Below the pieces are notes generated by a model. It saw nothing but the letters and a program-made list of their open reading frames with translations, was not told the origin of the DNA and ran no database searches. This document shows, piece after piece, positions 8,496-17,442 of a stretch of 57,245 nucleotides of DNA (position 1 is the first letter of the stretch; every line of letters begins with the position of its first letter). This DNA comes from Clostridia bacterium (GTDB lineage: Bacteria > Bacillota > Clostridia > Christensenellales > Pumilibacteraceae): contig JAFVXY010000005.1 in NCBI GenBank assembly GCA_017500845.1, positions 1 through 57,245 on the forward strand, written 5' to 3'. The translations under genes were made by a program, and so were the position numbers.

Positions 8496-9145
8496 TCGTC
8501 CCCCATAAGTCCAAGGTCTTTCATTATTTCGTTTAGGTCTGCGGTGGGATTGAGTGCTTCCTCAAAGCTAAATCCACTCTCACTGGGCGTAGAAAGCGCG
8601 GGATTTACCATAGCAATGCCCGTACGATACGCCATAGAATCCTTACTCGGTCTTGTCGCCGCAATATCGGAAGAATCCAAATAATCCTTTAGCGTTTGCG
8701 GAATATCAAGCGGCTTGCTGTCCTTAACTTCAAGCCTTTCGCTTTCGGCACTAAATTGCGACTGCGGCGCACCCATTGCCTCGGTCATTTCCTTGTTGAA
8801 TTTACTTACAGCCATAAGCTCATCATTCATAGGATACTTTGCAAGTAGGTTGTTGTAGTACGCCACCCATTTTTCATGAAAGGCCTTAAGCCTTGCCATT
8901 TCCGCATCATATTTTGCCTTTGTAAGCTGCTCGATTTGCTCCGCCTTGCTTAGCGCCGAATATATCGCCTTTACGATAAGCTCACGTTTGCCGTCATTCT
9001 TGCTAAGCTCTTGCTTTAGCAAAGAAACCTCGGCGGTAAGCTCGGCAATACGCTCGTCCTTTTTTGCGGACGCGGCCTGTAGGTCGGCGATAAACTCGTC
9101 AACCTGTTTAGTGTTATAACCCTTTCTTTTTATTTCAAAACTCAT
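8492..9145 (-). CDS. DivIVA-domain coiled-coil protein
   Basis: 217 aa. The N-terminus MSFEIKRKGYNTKQVDEF is a DivIVA/GpsB-type membrane-targeting motif. A coiled coil follows over about residues 20-110, then a low-complexity region with no visible fold. Proteins of this group mark curved membrane at septa and poles and recruit division or envelope factors. It is co-transcribed with lgt and a small membrane protein. The ribosome binding site is weak (GCGGGGA). Which GpsB/DivIVA subgroup it belongs to is not clear. Confidence 0.75.
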   Translation of the reverse strand: MSFEIKRKGYNTKQVDEFIADLQAASAKKDERIAELTAEVSLLKQELSKNDGKRELIVKAIYSALSKAEQIEQLTKAKYDAEMARLKAFHEKWVAYYNNLLAKYPMNDELMAVSKFNKEMTEAMGAPQSQFSAESERLEVKDSKPLDIPQTLKDYLDSSDIAATRPSKDSMAYRTGIAMVNPALSTPSESGFSFEEALNPTADLNEIMKDLGLMGDE

Positions 9146-9200
9146 TTTTTGTCCCCGCTTTGTTTTTATCGGTATTTATATGCTTACTTGTACGTAAAGG

Positions 9201-9734
9201 TTAATTATTACCCTTGCGGCTCTTTTTGGTTTTGTTAATCTTAACTGCGGCATAGCCTATGCCCGTCACGCTGAGATATAAAACTATAATAGGCAAAACC
9301 ACTCCTACGGGCAAAAGCATACTACTTTCCAAAAATAGCAATAATCCCACACCCACAAGGCAAAGCGATGCCTTTATGATGGCAGAAGGATATCCCTTTA
9401 TCGCCGCACAATTTGCCACCCCAAGCGGAACAGCCAAAACGTACGTGGGATAGATATTTCGCACCTCAACGCCAAGCGTAACAAAAAGCTGAGTAATGGC
9501 AAGCACGCCCATAATCCAACACATAGTGATTGCAATTCCGTTTTTTTGAATGAGCGCCACAACAAGCGAAATAGCAAAGAAGCATATAAATGTCGCCACA
9601 AGCCACACCTGCCCGATAGCCAGCTGAATCACGCCCAGTCCGCAAAGAAGCAAAAACGCTGCGGTAGTCGCAACTATACAAGCCGTAATAAGCTCGGTTA
9701 GATATAAGGTTTTGCCGTCAACCTCTTTTTTCAT
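9201..9734 (-). CDS. Multi-pass membrane protein of unknown function
   Basis: 177 aa, about five or six hydrophobic helices and a basic C-terminal tail. I recognise no family motif. The start overlaps the lgt stop by 4 bp (ATGA), so it is translationally coupled to lgt. The DivIVA-like gene follows after 55 bp. The setting suggests an envelope role, but nothing in the sequence shows a substrate. Confidence 0.65.
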   Translation of the reverse strand: MKKEVDGKTLYLTELITACIVATTAAFLLLCGLGVIQLAIGQVWLVATFICFFAISLVVALIQKNGIAITMCWIMGVLAITQLFVTLGVEVRNIYPTYVLAVPLGVANCAAIKGYPSAIIKASLCLVGVGLLLFLESSMLLPVGVVLPIIVLYLSVTGIGYAAVKINKTKKSRKGNN

Positions 9735-10723
9735 TCGCCCTGCTCCTCGCTTTTGTCCTTCGATGGCTCAGCCTCGCCGCTTAAAGATTGTGCGCCATTA
9801 TCCACCAAAGCGTCCACCGCCACTCTTTGCTTGTCATAAACCGTTTTTATGTAACCGATGGTTTTCTCGTAGCCGTAATATTCAAGGCTGAGCCTGCTTT
9901 CATCTACGAAAATGAATACTTTTTTACCGGCTCTGCGTGCCATAATTACGTGGTACACGATTACGCTTACGCCAACGAGGAAAATTGCCGCGCTTATAAG
10001 CTGATTTGCCTTAAATGCGCCAAAGTACATGCTGTCGCTTCTAAGCCCCTCGACCCAAAATCTGATAAAGCCGTACCAGATGCAGTACGATGCAATATAA
10101 AAGCCGTCAAAGCTTTTGCGCCTACCCATATACAACCAAATCAAAAGCCCGAAGCCAATAAGATTCCACGCAGACTCGTAGAAGAAGCATGCGTTGTACC
10201 AGCCCGTACCCATCTTACCGCCCTCAATAAACACAGCAAAGGGAAACCACTGCCAATTCGCATCGGTAATAAGCTGACCGTAAGCTTCTCCGTTGGCAAA
10301 ATTACCCCATCTGCCAACCGCCTGACCAAACAAAACAAGGCAAAAAGCAAGGTCGAGAAGCTGAACAAACGTAATCTGCTTGTCAATCGGCTTTCTTTTG
10401 TTTATAAGGCGAACGATGATTCCACCGAGTATACCGCCAAGCAAGCCGCCGTATATCGCAAGTCCCGCAAAGCCCACGAATTCTCCGTTGAAAAATCCAA
10501 AAAATTCACCTATCGTCCATTTGGCATTATTGTGTGCCATGTCGTTCAAAACGTAGTACGTTCTTGCGCCCAAAATAGCAAGCGGCAAGCATATAAGCGC
10601 TACGTCAAAAATAGTATCGGGGTCGTATCCACGCTTTTTCGCCATAAAATAAGCGAGAGTAACGCAAATCGCCATACCCGAAGCAATCAAAAATCCGTAC
10701 CAACCTGCAGCAGAAAACAGCAT
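9731..10723 (-). CDS. lgt: Phosphatidylglycerol-prolipoprotein diacylglyceryl transferase
   Basis: 330 aa, multi-pass. The Lgt signature is present as VGRWGNFANGEAYG (about residue 145), with the characteristic GLAIYGGLLGG segment upstream. It moves diacylglycerol from phosphatidylglycerol to the lipobox cysteine of prolipoproteins. ATG 10723 is preceded by GTGGAGGG at 4 bases; the GTG four codons upstream lies inside that site. There is an unusual hydrophilic C-terminal extension of about 70 residues with an acidic end. First gene of the four-gene operon; a second, shorter Lgt-family gene lies at 50347. Confidence 0.92.
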   Translation of the reverse strand: MLFSAAGWYGFLIASGMAICVTLAYFMAKKRGYDPDTIFDVALICLPLAILGARTYYVLNDMAHNNAKWTIGEFFGFFNGEFVGFAGLAIYGGLLGGILGGIIVRLINKRKPIDKQITFVQLLDLAFCLVLFGQAVGRWGNFANGEAYGQLITDANWQWFPFAVFIEGGKMGTGWYNACFFYESAWNLIGFGLLIWLYMGRRKSFDGFYIASYCIWYGFIRFWVEGLRSDSMYFGAFKANQLISAAIFLVGVSVIVYHVIMARRAGKKVFIFVDESRLSLEYYGYEKTIGYIKTVYDKQRVAVDALVDNGAQSLSGEAEPSKDKSEEQGE

Positions 10724-10749
10724 ATTACCCTCCACGATAATTTATGGGT

Positions 10750-10778
10750 ATTATACTACACGATTGCCTATTTGTCAA
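10750..10778 (-). promoter_or_regulatory. Sigma-A promoter of the lgt operon
   Basis: Minus strand TTGACA, 17-bp spacer, TATAAT, about 27 bp before the lgt start codon. Confidence 0.85.
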
Positions 10779-10860
10779 TCAAAGAACATAAAGTTATTGC
10801 AAGCGCCCAAAAAAGCAATTAAAATTTTGACGAAAAAAGAAGAATACTTTTGTTTTATGC

Positions 10861-12108
10861 TTACGGCGCAATTGCAATAACGCCCTTTACCGAGCTGTAC
10901 TTATCCGTCCTTATATGCTTTGTTTGCATCAAATTACCCTGAAAATCGTAGTACAGCAAATATCCCTTACTGTGCACCTCGGGATGAGAGTATGATACGG
11001 TTTTGCGCGTTCCCGACAGCTCACCTTGCTCGAAATACTCGTATTTTTCGTCGACGATTTCGTCATATTTGGGCATTTCTCCCGTATAGGTGATTTCACT
11101 TTTGCGTTCTATCTTATACGGAAGCAGCGTACCGTAAATTTCTACGCACGCCTTACCGCCCTTAGAGTACGCCCTGATAAAAATCGGATAGCTCCCGCCG
11201 TTTTGAATTTTCAGATCGCTGGAGCCGGAGTTTACCATAGCGTCAAAGCTTGCCTTTTCGTACGTGCTTTGAAGCGTATGCCTATTAGCCTCGACTATTA
11301 CGAGGTCGGATAGCAATGCCGCATTATAAAGCGTAGTCGAGGCTTGACAGACACCTCCGCCTATGCCCGGAACATACTTGCCGCCCTTGATAATTTTAGC
11401 TTCTTTAAAACCGTTTGCCGCCGTGCGACGTCCCACCTTGTCGTTGAAGCTAAGCGTTTCACCACCTGGTATCACAACTCCGTTAAGTTTAGAAAGCGCA
11501 AGCTTAATATTGTGCTTGCGCTCGTCACCGCTGGACGAAAAATCGGTTGAATATTTTGCACGTAAGTTAGTTACGGCAACGTTATCCTTTACCGTCACAC
11601 TTGCTTTTATTTTTACGGTAGGTATTTGTATTTTTGCCGTATTAGATGCTACAAGCGCAAAATAAATATCCATATAAAGTCTATCCTCGTCTACACGCAC
11701 GCCGTCCTTGTCACGGCTGATTGCAAATATCTTTTTTGCGTTTGGATTAAACCGAATTTGACTGTCCGTGGGTAATACGTTTATAGCCGCGATTGCCGCA
11801 GAAACAGTACGGTCAAGCAACGGGAAGCACACGAGAAGCGCCGCCTTATAACTTGCTCCACCCCTTAACTTTTGACCCACATGTTCCATTTTTTGGGCAT
11901 ACGGTGCATTGATTTTGCGTACAAAAATCTCCTGAGCAACTATATGATTGCTCGGCTCTATATACTCATCCCTATATTCAAAGGTCTTATCTCCGTAGTA
12001 TAATTGTATGTATGTTACCGATTCTGCTTTTGCAATATTCACCTTAACGGGTACCGCAAACAGCACGATTAGTATACTAAAAAATGATATTTTTTGCTTA
12101 AATCCCAT
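10861..12108 (-). CDS. VanW family protein, secreted or membrane-anchored
   Basis: 415 aa. An N-terminal hydrophobic segment (about residues 7-25) looks like a signal or anchor. The VanW core is clear: SFNDKVGRRTAANGF, then GIGGGVCQASTTLYNAAL and RHTLQSTYEKASFD. A beta-rich C-terminal part follows. VanW proteins are found in glycopeptide-resistance clusters and widely in Firmicutes envelopes, and their biochemical role is not settled. It follows the CCA-type gene by 29 bp on the same strand. The start codon sits at the edge of a 7-bp inverted repeat. Confidence 0.85.
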   Translation of the reverse strand: MGFKQKISFFSILIVLFAVPVKVNIAKAESVTYIQLYYGDKTFEYRDEYIEPSNHIVAQEIFVRKINAPYAQKMEHVGQKLRGGASYKAALLVCFPLLDRTVSAAIAAINVLPTDSQIRFNPNAKKIFAISRDKDGVRVDEDRLYMDIYFALVASNTAKIQIPTVKIKASVTVKDNVAVTNLRAKYSTDFSSSGDERKHNIKLALSKLNGVVIPGGETLSFNDKVGRRTAANGFKEAKIIKGGKYVPGIGGGVCQASTTLYNAALLSDLVIVEANRHTLQSTYEKASFDAMVNSGSSDLKIQNGGSYPIFIRAYSKGGKACVEIYGTLLPYKIERKSEITYTGEMPKYDEIVDEKYEYFEQGELSGTRKTVSYSHPEVHSKGYLLYYDFQGNLMQTKHIRTDKYSSVKGVIAIAP

Positions 12109-12137
12109 ACGGATATAATGCTCCGTATACCGCTTGG

Positions 12138-13493
12138 TTATTCTTTTTTACGATTTTTTCGCCTTGCAATTTTTTCCTTTAGCTTTTCTGCCGTATTAAG
12201 TGAGGGGTCGATTACGCAATCATGCCACAGCTGAAGCAGCTCGTTGGAAATCTCCTTACCAAAAAAGCCCGCTTCTTCAACATCCTTGCCGCTTATTTTT
12301 AGATCTGTGATTTTAATGGGCGCACCGCTTTGAACCAATTCGTTATAAACGCCCGTAAACCTATGCGGCAACCTAACCTCTTTTGCACCGGTCGCCTTAC
12401 CGTCTGCTATAATAAGTTCGATAAGATCTAAGGCTAAATTAAAATGCTGTGCCAAAAATATTTTTACCTTATTGTGTCTGGTCTTGCCACTCATATCGTA
12501 CATATGAATGCTTATAAGCTCACAAACTCTATTGACTACCTCGTTGGGGTACTTAAGCCCCTTTTGTCCAAGAGCGTCTCTCGCCATTTTTGCGCCCACC
12601 TCGGCGTGAGCGTAAGTATTGCCGTCCCTTTGCATACAAATCGGCTTGCCTATGTCGTGTATAAGAGCAGCAAGTCTTACAGCAGGGGGCGCAAACTTTA
12701 CAGCCATAAGGCTGTGACCAAGGCAATCGTACTTGTGATACAATGGGTTTTGCTCGACTCCATCCATATCGGCTACCTCTTTGATTATGAACTCCCAAAG
12801 TCCAAGCTGTCGAAGCAAACACACGCCACGATAATGTGCGTCCTCTACACCGTATTTTAGATCAGCCGCAAGAATTTTATCAAGCTCCTGCCTTTTGCGC
12901 TCGGGCGAAATATCCTTAAGGCGATGCCTACATTCCTTTGCCGCATCAAACGTCTTTTGGTCTATATCAAAGCCTGTTTCGGCGGCTATACGAACGAGAC
13001 GCATAAGACGAAGTCCGTCGTCGTTGAGTGTAAAATACGGATCGGCAGAACGTAAAATCTTGCCGTATATATCCTTAATTCCATCGTAAGGGTCGATAAA
13101 TTCACCGCTTGCTATATTATAATACACCGAGCCTGCGGTAAAATCTCTGCGCCTTGCGTCCTCGGTTACAGTCACTCCAAAGGTTACGTTCTGCGGACTA
13201 TGATCGCCTCCGCTTCCGTAGCTTTCCTTGCGTAAGGGGGTATATTCGTAGCACTCCACTCCGTCCGTAATAAGCGCAGTACCAAGCCTACGATTGACAG
13301 GGACGATTTTAGCGTCTATATTAAGCTGCTCGGGCAAAAGAGAGCCGCAAATATCTATATCGCTTTTAGGAAGCCCCAACAAGCTGTTACGAATATACCC
13401 GCCCACAATATAAATTGGGCAGGCCGCTTGCTGTGCGATTTTCCGCAAAAAAGGCGGAATTTCAATTTTAGAGTTTTGGGCTACGTTTATCAT
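12138..13493 (-). CDS. tRNA nucleotidyltransferase/poly(A) polymerase family protein with HD domain
   Basis: 451 aa. It has the class II nucleotidyltransferase head with IVGGYIRNSLLG and SDIDICG (catalytic aspartates), RRLGTAL and ARRRDFTAGS. The poly(A)-polymerase-type neck follows (DDGLRLMRLVRIAAETGF). Then comes an HD phosphohydrolase domain with ALIHDIGKP. The family adds CCA to tRNA 3' ends or polyadenylates RNA. I chose ATG 13493 because a TACAAT -10 box ends 6 bases before it and no SD is present; the GTG further upstream lies inside the promoter. That predicts a leaderless message. Confidence 0.85.
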   Translation of the reverse strand: MINVAQNSKIEIPPFLRKIAQQAACPIYIVGGYIRNSLLGLPKSDIDICGSLLPEQLNIDAKIVPVNRRLGTALITDGVECYEYTPLRKESYGSGGDHSPQNVTFGVTVTEDARRRDFTAGSVYYNIASGEFIDPYDGIKDIYGKILRSADPYFTLNDDGLRLMRLVRIAAETGFDIDQKTFDAAKECRHRLKDISPERKRQELDKILAADLKYGVEDAHYRGVCLLRQLGLWEFIIKEVADMDGVEQNPLYHKYDCLGHSLMAVKFAPPAVRLAALIHDIGKPICMQRDGNTYAHAEVGAKMARDALGQKGLKYPNEVVNRVCELISIHMYDMSGKTRHNKVKIFLAQHFNLALDLIELIIADGKATGAKEVRLPHRFTGVYNELVQSGAPIKITDLKISGKDVEEAGFFGKEISNELLQLWHDCVIDPSLNTAEKLKEKIARRKNRKKE

Positions 13494-13499
13494 AAAAAT

Positions 13500-13529
13500 A
13501 TTGTAACACAAATATCTATTTTATCGCAA
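13500..13529 (-). promoter_or_regulatory. Promoter giving a leaderless CCA-type mRNA
   Basis: Minus strand TTGCGA, 18-bp spacer, TACAAT, then ATTTTT and ATG. The expected +1 falls on or next to the A of the start codon. Confidence 0.65.
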
Positions 13530-13596
13530 GAATTATTTGCAATTTTTTTAGTTTTTTGATAGTATATTGCCATAATCAAACTATTCGGAGATGTTT

Positions 13597-14457
13597 ATGG
13601 ATTTTATTGTCAACCTCAAAAGCGGACACGGATTGGGCGAAAAAAACCTAAAAAAAATTACCGCTTACTGCGATAAAAATAACATTGAATATAATGTACA
13701 TATCACACAAGAATCCGGACATGCTACCCGCCTTGCAGCCGAGCTTGTGACCAGCGGCGCAAAAACTATCGTTGCAATTGGCGGTGACGGCACATTTAGC
13801 GAGGTGCTTAATGGCATTACGTCCTTTGACAATACCTCGCTCGGCTTTATACCAAGCGGCAGAGGAAACGACTTTGCTCACGCCTTAGGCTTGCCTTTAG
13901 ACCCCATAAAGGCTTTTGAAATCATCATAAAGGGTGAGTCGCTTGCTCTTGATTATATTCAGGTTGGCGAAAAACGCTGCCTTAATATTGCCGGCACGGG
14001 GCTTGACATTGACGTACTAAAGCGTGTTGCGGGTAGACCGGGCAAATTTGTGTATCTTGGGAGCCTACTCTACTGCTTACGGCATTTTGATCCGTATTCG
14101 ATTGACGTCACTATAAACGGCGAAACAACCAACTACAAAGCTATAATTGTTGGAATTTGCAACGGCAATCAATACGGTGGCGGCATGAAGCTATCACCAA
14201 ACTCGAAGATTGATGACGGATTGCTTGACGTTATAATTATACAGCTGCCCGAAAATGGCAAATTACTCAATCCGTTACTCAAATTTCTAAAAGGAAAACA
14301 CCTCGTTCTGCCTATAACCAAGGTAATACAATGTGAGGAAGTAATTATTCGCCCCACCGATGGCAGACCCGTACAAATGGATGGGGAAATCAAAGAGAAT
14401 TTTATCCTCGACTGTAAGATAGTAAAGGGCGGATTAAAGACCTTTAAGCCGCTGTAA
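13597..14457 (+). CDS. Diacylglycerol/lipid kinase (DagK/YegS/BmrU family)
   Basis: 286 aa. The catalytic loop IGGDGTFSEVLNGI and the IPSGRGNDFA motif are diagnostic. The C-terminal beta domain with GGGMKLSP and DGLLDV follows. It phosphorylates diacylglycerol or a related lipid at the membrane using ATP, recycling lipid from lipoprotein or teichoic-acid synthesis. I chose ATG 13597, which has CGGAG 6 bases upstream; an ATG two codons earlier is too close to that site. Divergent from the CCA-type gene. Confidence 0.88.
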   Translation: MDFIVNLKSGHGLGEKNLKKITAYCDKNNIEYNVHITQESGHATRLAAELVTSGAKTIVAIGGDGTFSEVLNGITSFDNTSLGFIPSGRGNDFAHALGLPLDPIKAFEIIIKGESLALDYIQVGEKRCLNIAGTGLDIDVLKRVAGRPGKFVYLGSLLYCLRHFDPYSIDVTINGETTNYKAIIVGICNGNQYGGGMKLSPNSKIDDGLLDVIIIQLPENGKLLNPLLKFLKGKHLVLPITKVIQCEEVIIRPTDGRPVQMDGEIKENFILDCKIVKGGLKTFKPL

Positions 14458-14458
14458 G

Positions 14459-14731
14459 CTACTCCTCTATCCTTATAACCGAAATTAAATTTTCTAGCTT
14501 TGCCTTTTGACTGTCACTTAGATGCGGCGAAACGAGCGAAACAAATTTTTCAAGGGACTGTTCATCAAACGAACCGTCCTTTTTTGCATTGCGCGCCGCT
14601 TCCATAAGTGAATCTAACAGTTCTTGCTCACTTTTGTCCTTGTATTTACCCATCACCTCGTCAATAGCTTGCCCGTTAGTTTGCTGATTTTGTTCTTTTT
14701 TGCACGCAGAATAATTTTTTAGACTAACCAT
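14459..14731 (-). CDS. Small helical protein of unknown function
   Basis: 90 aa, hydrophilic and helical, acidic at the C-terminus, with repeated heptad-like spacing (SEQELLDSLMEAA, DEQSLEKFVSLVSPHLSDSQ). ATG 14731 is preceded by GGGGGA at 4 bases. The frame is open far upstream, but that part is antisense to the next gene and has no start signal. Divergent from the 85-aa gene at 14811, and convergent with the lipid kinase. I recognise no family. Confidence 0.6.
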   Translation of the reverse strand: MVSLKNYSACKKEQNQQTNGQAIDEVMGKYKDKSEQELLDSLMEAARNAKKDGSFDEQSLEKFVSLVSPHLSDSQKAKLENLISVIRIEE

Positions 14732-14753
14732 ATATCCCCCACAAAAGAAATCG

Positions 14754-14782
14754 TTACTATTATTTGTATGCGTGAATATAAT
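14754..14782 (+). promoter_or_regulatory. Promoter of the 85-aa gene
   Basis: TTACTA, 17-bp spacer, TATAAT. About 28 bp before ATG 14811. Confidence 0.6.
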
Positions 14783-14810
14783 AAATAGTGTACATAAAGG
14801 GAGAAACGCT

Positions 14811-15068
14811 ATGAATATTGATGCAATTTTGCCGCTTCTATTAAACAACGAAAAGAATGCGGATATAATAAAAATTATGACCGCGCTAAAAAGTGGCGGC
14901 AAGCAAGCTGCAATCGAAGCACTTTTGCCGAAGGACAAAAAAGCCGAGCCGCTTATAAATGCCCTAAAATCGGCAAGCAAAAAGCCCCCTGCCGCCGGTC
15001 TTGGCGCCATAGAGGGCTTTGCTTCCAATGAAATTTTGGGAATGCTTGTAAAATATTACGCTTATTAA
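14811..15068 (+). CDS. Small helical protein of unknown function
   Basis: 85 aa. ATG 14811 follows AAAGGGAG at 7 bases. The sequence (IDAILPLLLNNEKNADIIKI, then ALLPKDKKAEPLINAL) is helical with a short hydrophobic C-terminus. Its stop overlaps the stop of the malic enzyme gene by 4 bp, tail to tail. It shares a divergent region with the 90-aa gene at 14731. Both proteins are short and helical and may act together, but this rests on position only. Confidence 0.6.
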   Translation: MNIDAILPLLLNNEKNADIIKIMTALKSGGKQAAIEALLPKDKKAEPLINALKSASKKPPAAGLGAIEGFASNEILGMLVKYYAY

Positions 15069-16219
15069 TCTTCGTTGCTTTCCATTACCGCGCGTGCAAC
15101 CGAAGGTGCAACACGCTTATCAAACGCTCCCGGCAATACATACTCGGGATTTAGCTCCTCGTCCGATACAAGCGAAGCAAGAGCGTAAGCCGCGGCAATC
15201 TTCATTTTTTGAGTAATGCGCTTTGCTCTTACGTCAAGCGCACCACGGAAGATACCGGGGAATGCCAGCACGTTATTGACTTGGTTGGGGTAGTCGCTTC
15301 TGCCGGTACCAACCACCAAAGCACCGTGTTTTTTTGCTTCGTCGGGGAAAATCTCCGGGACGGGATTTGCCATAGCAAAAACAATAGCGTTTTTTGCCAT
15401 GCTCTTCACCATATCACCTGTTAAAAGTCCGCCCTTGGATACGCCGATAAACACGTCCGCACCTACAACCGCATCCTTAAGCAAGCCACGCCTATCCTTC
15501 TTGTTGGTAAGAAGGCTAAGCTCTTTTTTGTTGCTGTCCATTCCTTCCATATCCTTATGGACAATACCCTTGCTTCCAACCATAATAACGTCCTTTACGC
15601 CAACGCTTAAGAGTAAGCGACAAATAGCGCTACCTGCCGCGCCTGCGCCCGAAATACAAACGGTGATATCCTCTATTTTCTTTTTGGCAAGCTTTAGGGA
15701 GTTGATTATTGCTGCCAAAACTACAATCGCCGTTCCGTGCTGGTCATCATGAAACACGGGAATATCCAGCTTTTCGATTAACGCACGCTCAATTTCGAAG
15801 CATCTTGGCGCCGAAATGTCCTCGAGGTTTATTCCGCCAAAGCAAGGCGCAATATTGACGATGGTATTGATTATTTCCTCGGTATCCTGCGTATCAAGAC
15901 AGATGGGAAAAGCATCCACACCGCCGAAGCTTTTGAAGAGTATGCTTTTGCCTTCCATAACGGGCATACCCGCAAGACCTCCGATATTTCCAAGCCCGAG
16001 CACCGCGCTTCCGTCCGAAATTACCGCAACCATATTGCCCTTTCGGGTATAAACGTAGGCGTTTTCGGGGTCATTTGCGATTTCAAGACACGGCTGAGCT
16101 ACACCGGGGGTATACGCAGTCGAAAGATCGTCCTTAGTGGCAAGGGGCGCGCGGGAAACGACTTCCAGCTTGCCCTGCCACTCCTTGTGTTTTATCAATG
16201 CAAGTTCTTTATAATCCAT
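15065..16219 (-). CDS. NAD(P)-dependent malic enzyme
   Basis: 384 aa, the short bacterial form. Visible motifs: TAYTPGVAQP near residue 35, the metal/substrate region FPICLDTQDTEE and EDISAPRCFEIE, HDDQHGTAIV, and the dinucleotide loop ISGAGAAGSA. It decarboxylates malate to pyruvate with reduction of NAD(P). It follows pgk by 24 bp, so carbon flow genes are grouped (pgi-pgk-malic enzyme). It lacks the phosphotransacetylase-like tail found in larger bacterial malic enzymes. Confidence 0.92.
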   Translation of the reverse strand: MDYKELALIKHKEWQGKLEVVSRAPLATKDDLSTAYTPGVAQPCLEIANDPENAYVYTRKGNMVAVISDGSAVLGLGNIGGLAGMPVMEGKSILFKSFGGVDAFPICLDTQDTEEIINTIVNIAPCFGGINLEDISAPRCFEIERALIEKLDIPVFHDDQHGTAIVVLAAIINSLKLAKKKIEDITVCISGAGAAGSAICRLLLSVGVKDVIMVGSKGIVHKDMEGMDSNKKELSLLTNKKDRRGLLKDAVVGADVFIGVSKGGLLTGDMVKSMAKNAIVFAMANPVPEIFPDEAKKHGALVVGTGRSDYPNQVNNVLAFPGIFRGALDVRAKRITQKMKIAAAYALASLVSDEELNPEYVLPGAFDKRVAPSVARAVMESNED

Positions 16220-16243
16220 AGTTATCCTAAGTAATGCTATAAA

Positions 16244-17440
16244 TTAGTCATTAAGACATACGATACCCGGAAGCGCCTTGCCCTCCAAATATTCAAGGCT
16301 TGCGCCGCCACCCGTCGAAATGTGAGTCATCTTGTCGTCAAGACCCATCTTGGCAACTGCCGCCGCGCTGTCACCGCCACCAATTACCGAAATGCAGTCG
16401 CTTTCGGCAAGTGCGGTTGCCACAGCAAGCGTACCTTTAGCAAAGCACGGATTTTCGAATACGCCCATAGGACCGTTCCAAACTACCGTTCCCGCTTTTG
16501 CTACCGTTTCACCATAAAGCTTTGCGGTGTTATCGCCAATATCAAGTGCCATAACGTCCTCGGTAATGCAATCAATTGCTACCTGTCTAAACGGAACCTC
16601 TGCCGAAATCGGGTCGGGGAAATTCTCGGTTACTCTTACGTCAACCGGCAAAAGGAACTTAATTTTGCGCTCCTCAGCCTTTGCCATAAGCTCTCTTGCA
16701 AGGTCGAGCTTGTCTTCCTCACAAATGCTCTTACCGATTTGCATACCCTTTGCACGAAGGAAGGTGTACGCCATGCCACCACCGATTATGATGGTATCAG
16801 CCTTTTCCAAAAGGTTGCTAATAACTCCGATTTTATCCGAAACCTTTGCTCCACCCAAAATTGCTACAAGCGGACGGTTGGGAGTACCGAGAACCTTATC
16901 CATGCATTCAAGTTCCTTTGCAATAAGGAAGCCAGCTACCGCCACCTTTGCGAAGCCATAAGTAACAATACCCGCAGTAGAAGCATGTGCTCTGTGCGCC
17001 GTACCAAACGCATCGTTTACGTACACGTCACAGAAAGCAGAAAGCTTGCGACAGAACTCCTCGTCATTCTTCTCCTCCTCCTTGTGGAAACGGAGATTTT
17101 CGAGTAGCATAACCTCGCCGTCCTTAAGCGCCGCAACCTTAGCGCAGGCGTCCTCGCCTACAACGTCCTTAGCAAATACAACGGGCTTACCCAAAAGCTC
17201 GCTGAGTCTTTCTGCTACGGGTGCAAGCGTATATTTAAGATTAAATTCTCCCTTGGGTCTACCAAGGTGCGAACACAAAACTACCTTTGCGCCCTTTTGT
17301 ATAAGATACTTAATAGTCGGCAATGCGCCCACGATACGATTATCGTTTGTGATTTTGCCGCCCTCCATAGGTACGTTAAAGTCGCACCTAACAAGGCATT
17401 TCTTGCCACTTACGTCTACCGACTCAATAGTTTTCTTCAT
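16244..17440 (-). CDS. pgk: Phosphoglycerate kinase
   Basis: 398 aa, normal length. N-terminal RCDFNVP and [10 protein letters not shown] bind 3-phosphoglycerate. [11 protein letters not shown] and [11 protein letters not shown] belong to the nucleotide-binding half. It makes ATP from 1,3-bisphosphoglycerate in glycolysis. Start ATG 17440 follows GAGGGAG. It lies 2 bp after the pgi stop and is co-transcribed with it. Confidence 0.97.
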   Translation of the reverse strand: MKKTIESVDVSGKKCLVRCDFNVPMEGGKITNDNRIVGALPTIKYLIQKGAKVVLCSHLGRPKGEFNLKYTLAPVAERLSELLGKPVVFAKDVVGEDACAKVAALKDGEVMLLENLRFHKEEEKNDEEFCRKLSAFCDVYVNDAFGTAHRAHASTAGIVTYGFAKVAVAGFLIAKELECMDKVLGTPNRPLVAILGGAKVSDKIGVISNLLEKADTIIIGGGMAYTFLRAKGMQIGKSICEEDKLDLARELMAKAEERKIKFLLPVDVRVTENFPDPISAEVPFRQVAIDCITEDVMALDIGDNTAKLYGETVAKAGTVVWNGPMGVFENPCFAKGTLAVATALAESDCISVIGGGDSAAAVAKMGLDDKMTHISTGGGASLEYLEGKALPGIVCLND

Positions 17441-17442
17441 AA

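Noticed and set aside
14732-15028. N-terminal extension of the 90-aa gene (frame open to 15028)
   Set aside because: It would be antisense to the 85-aa gene, which has its own promoter and SD. The only SD in that frame is before 14731.
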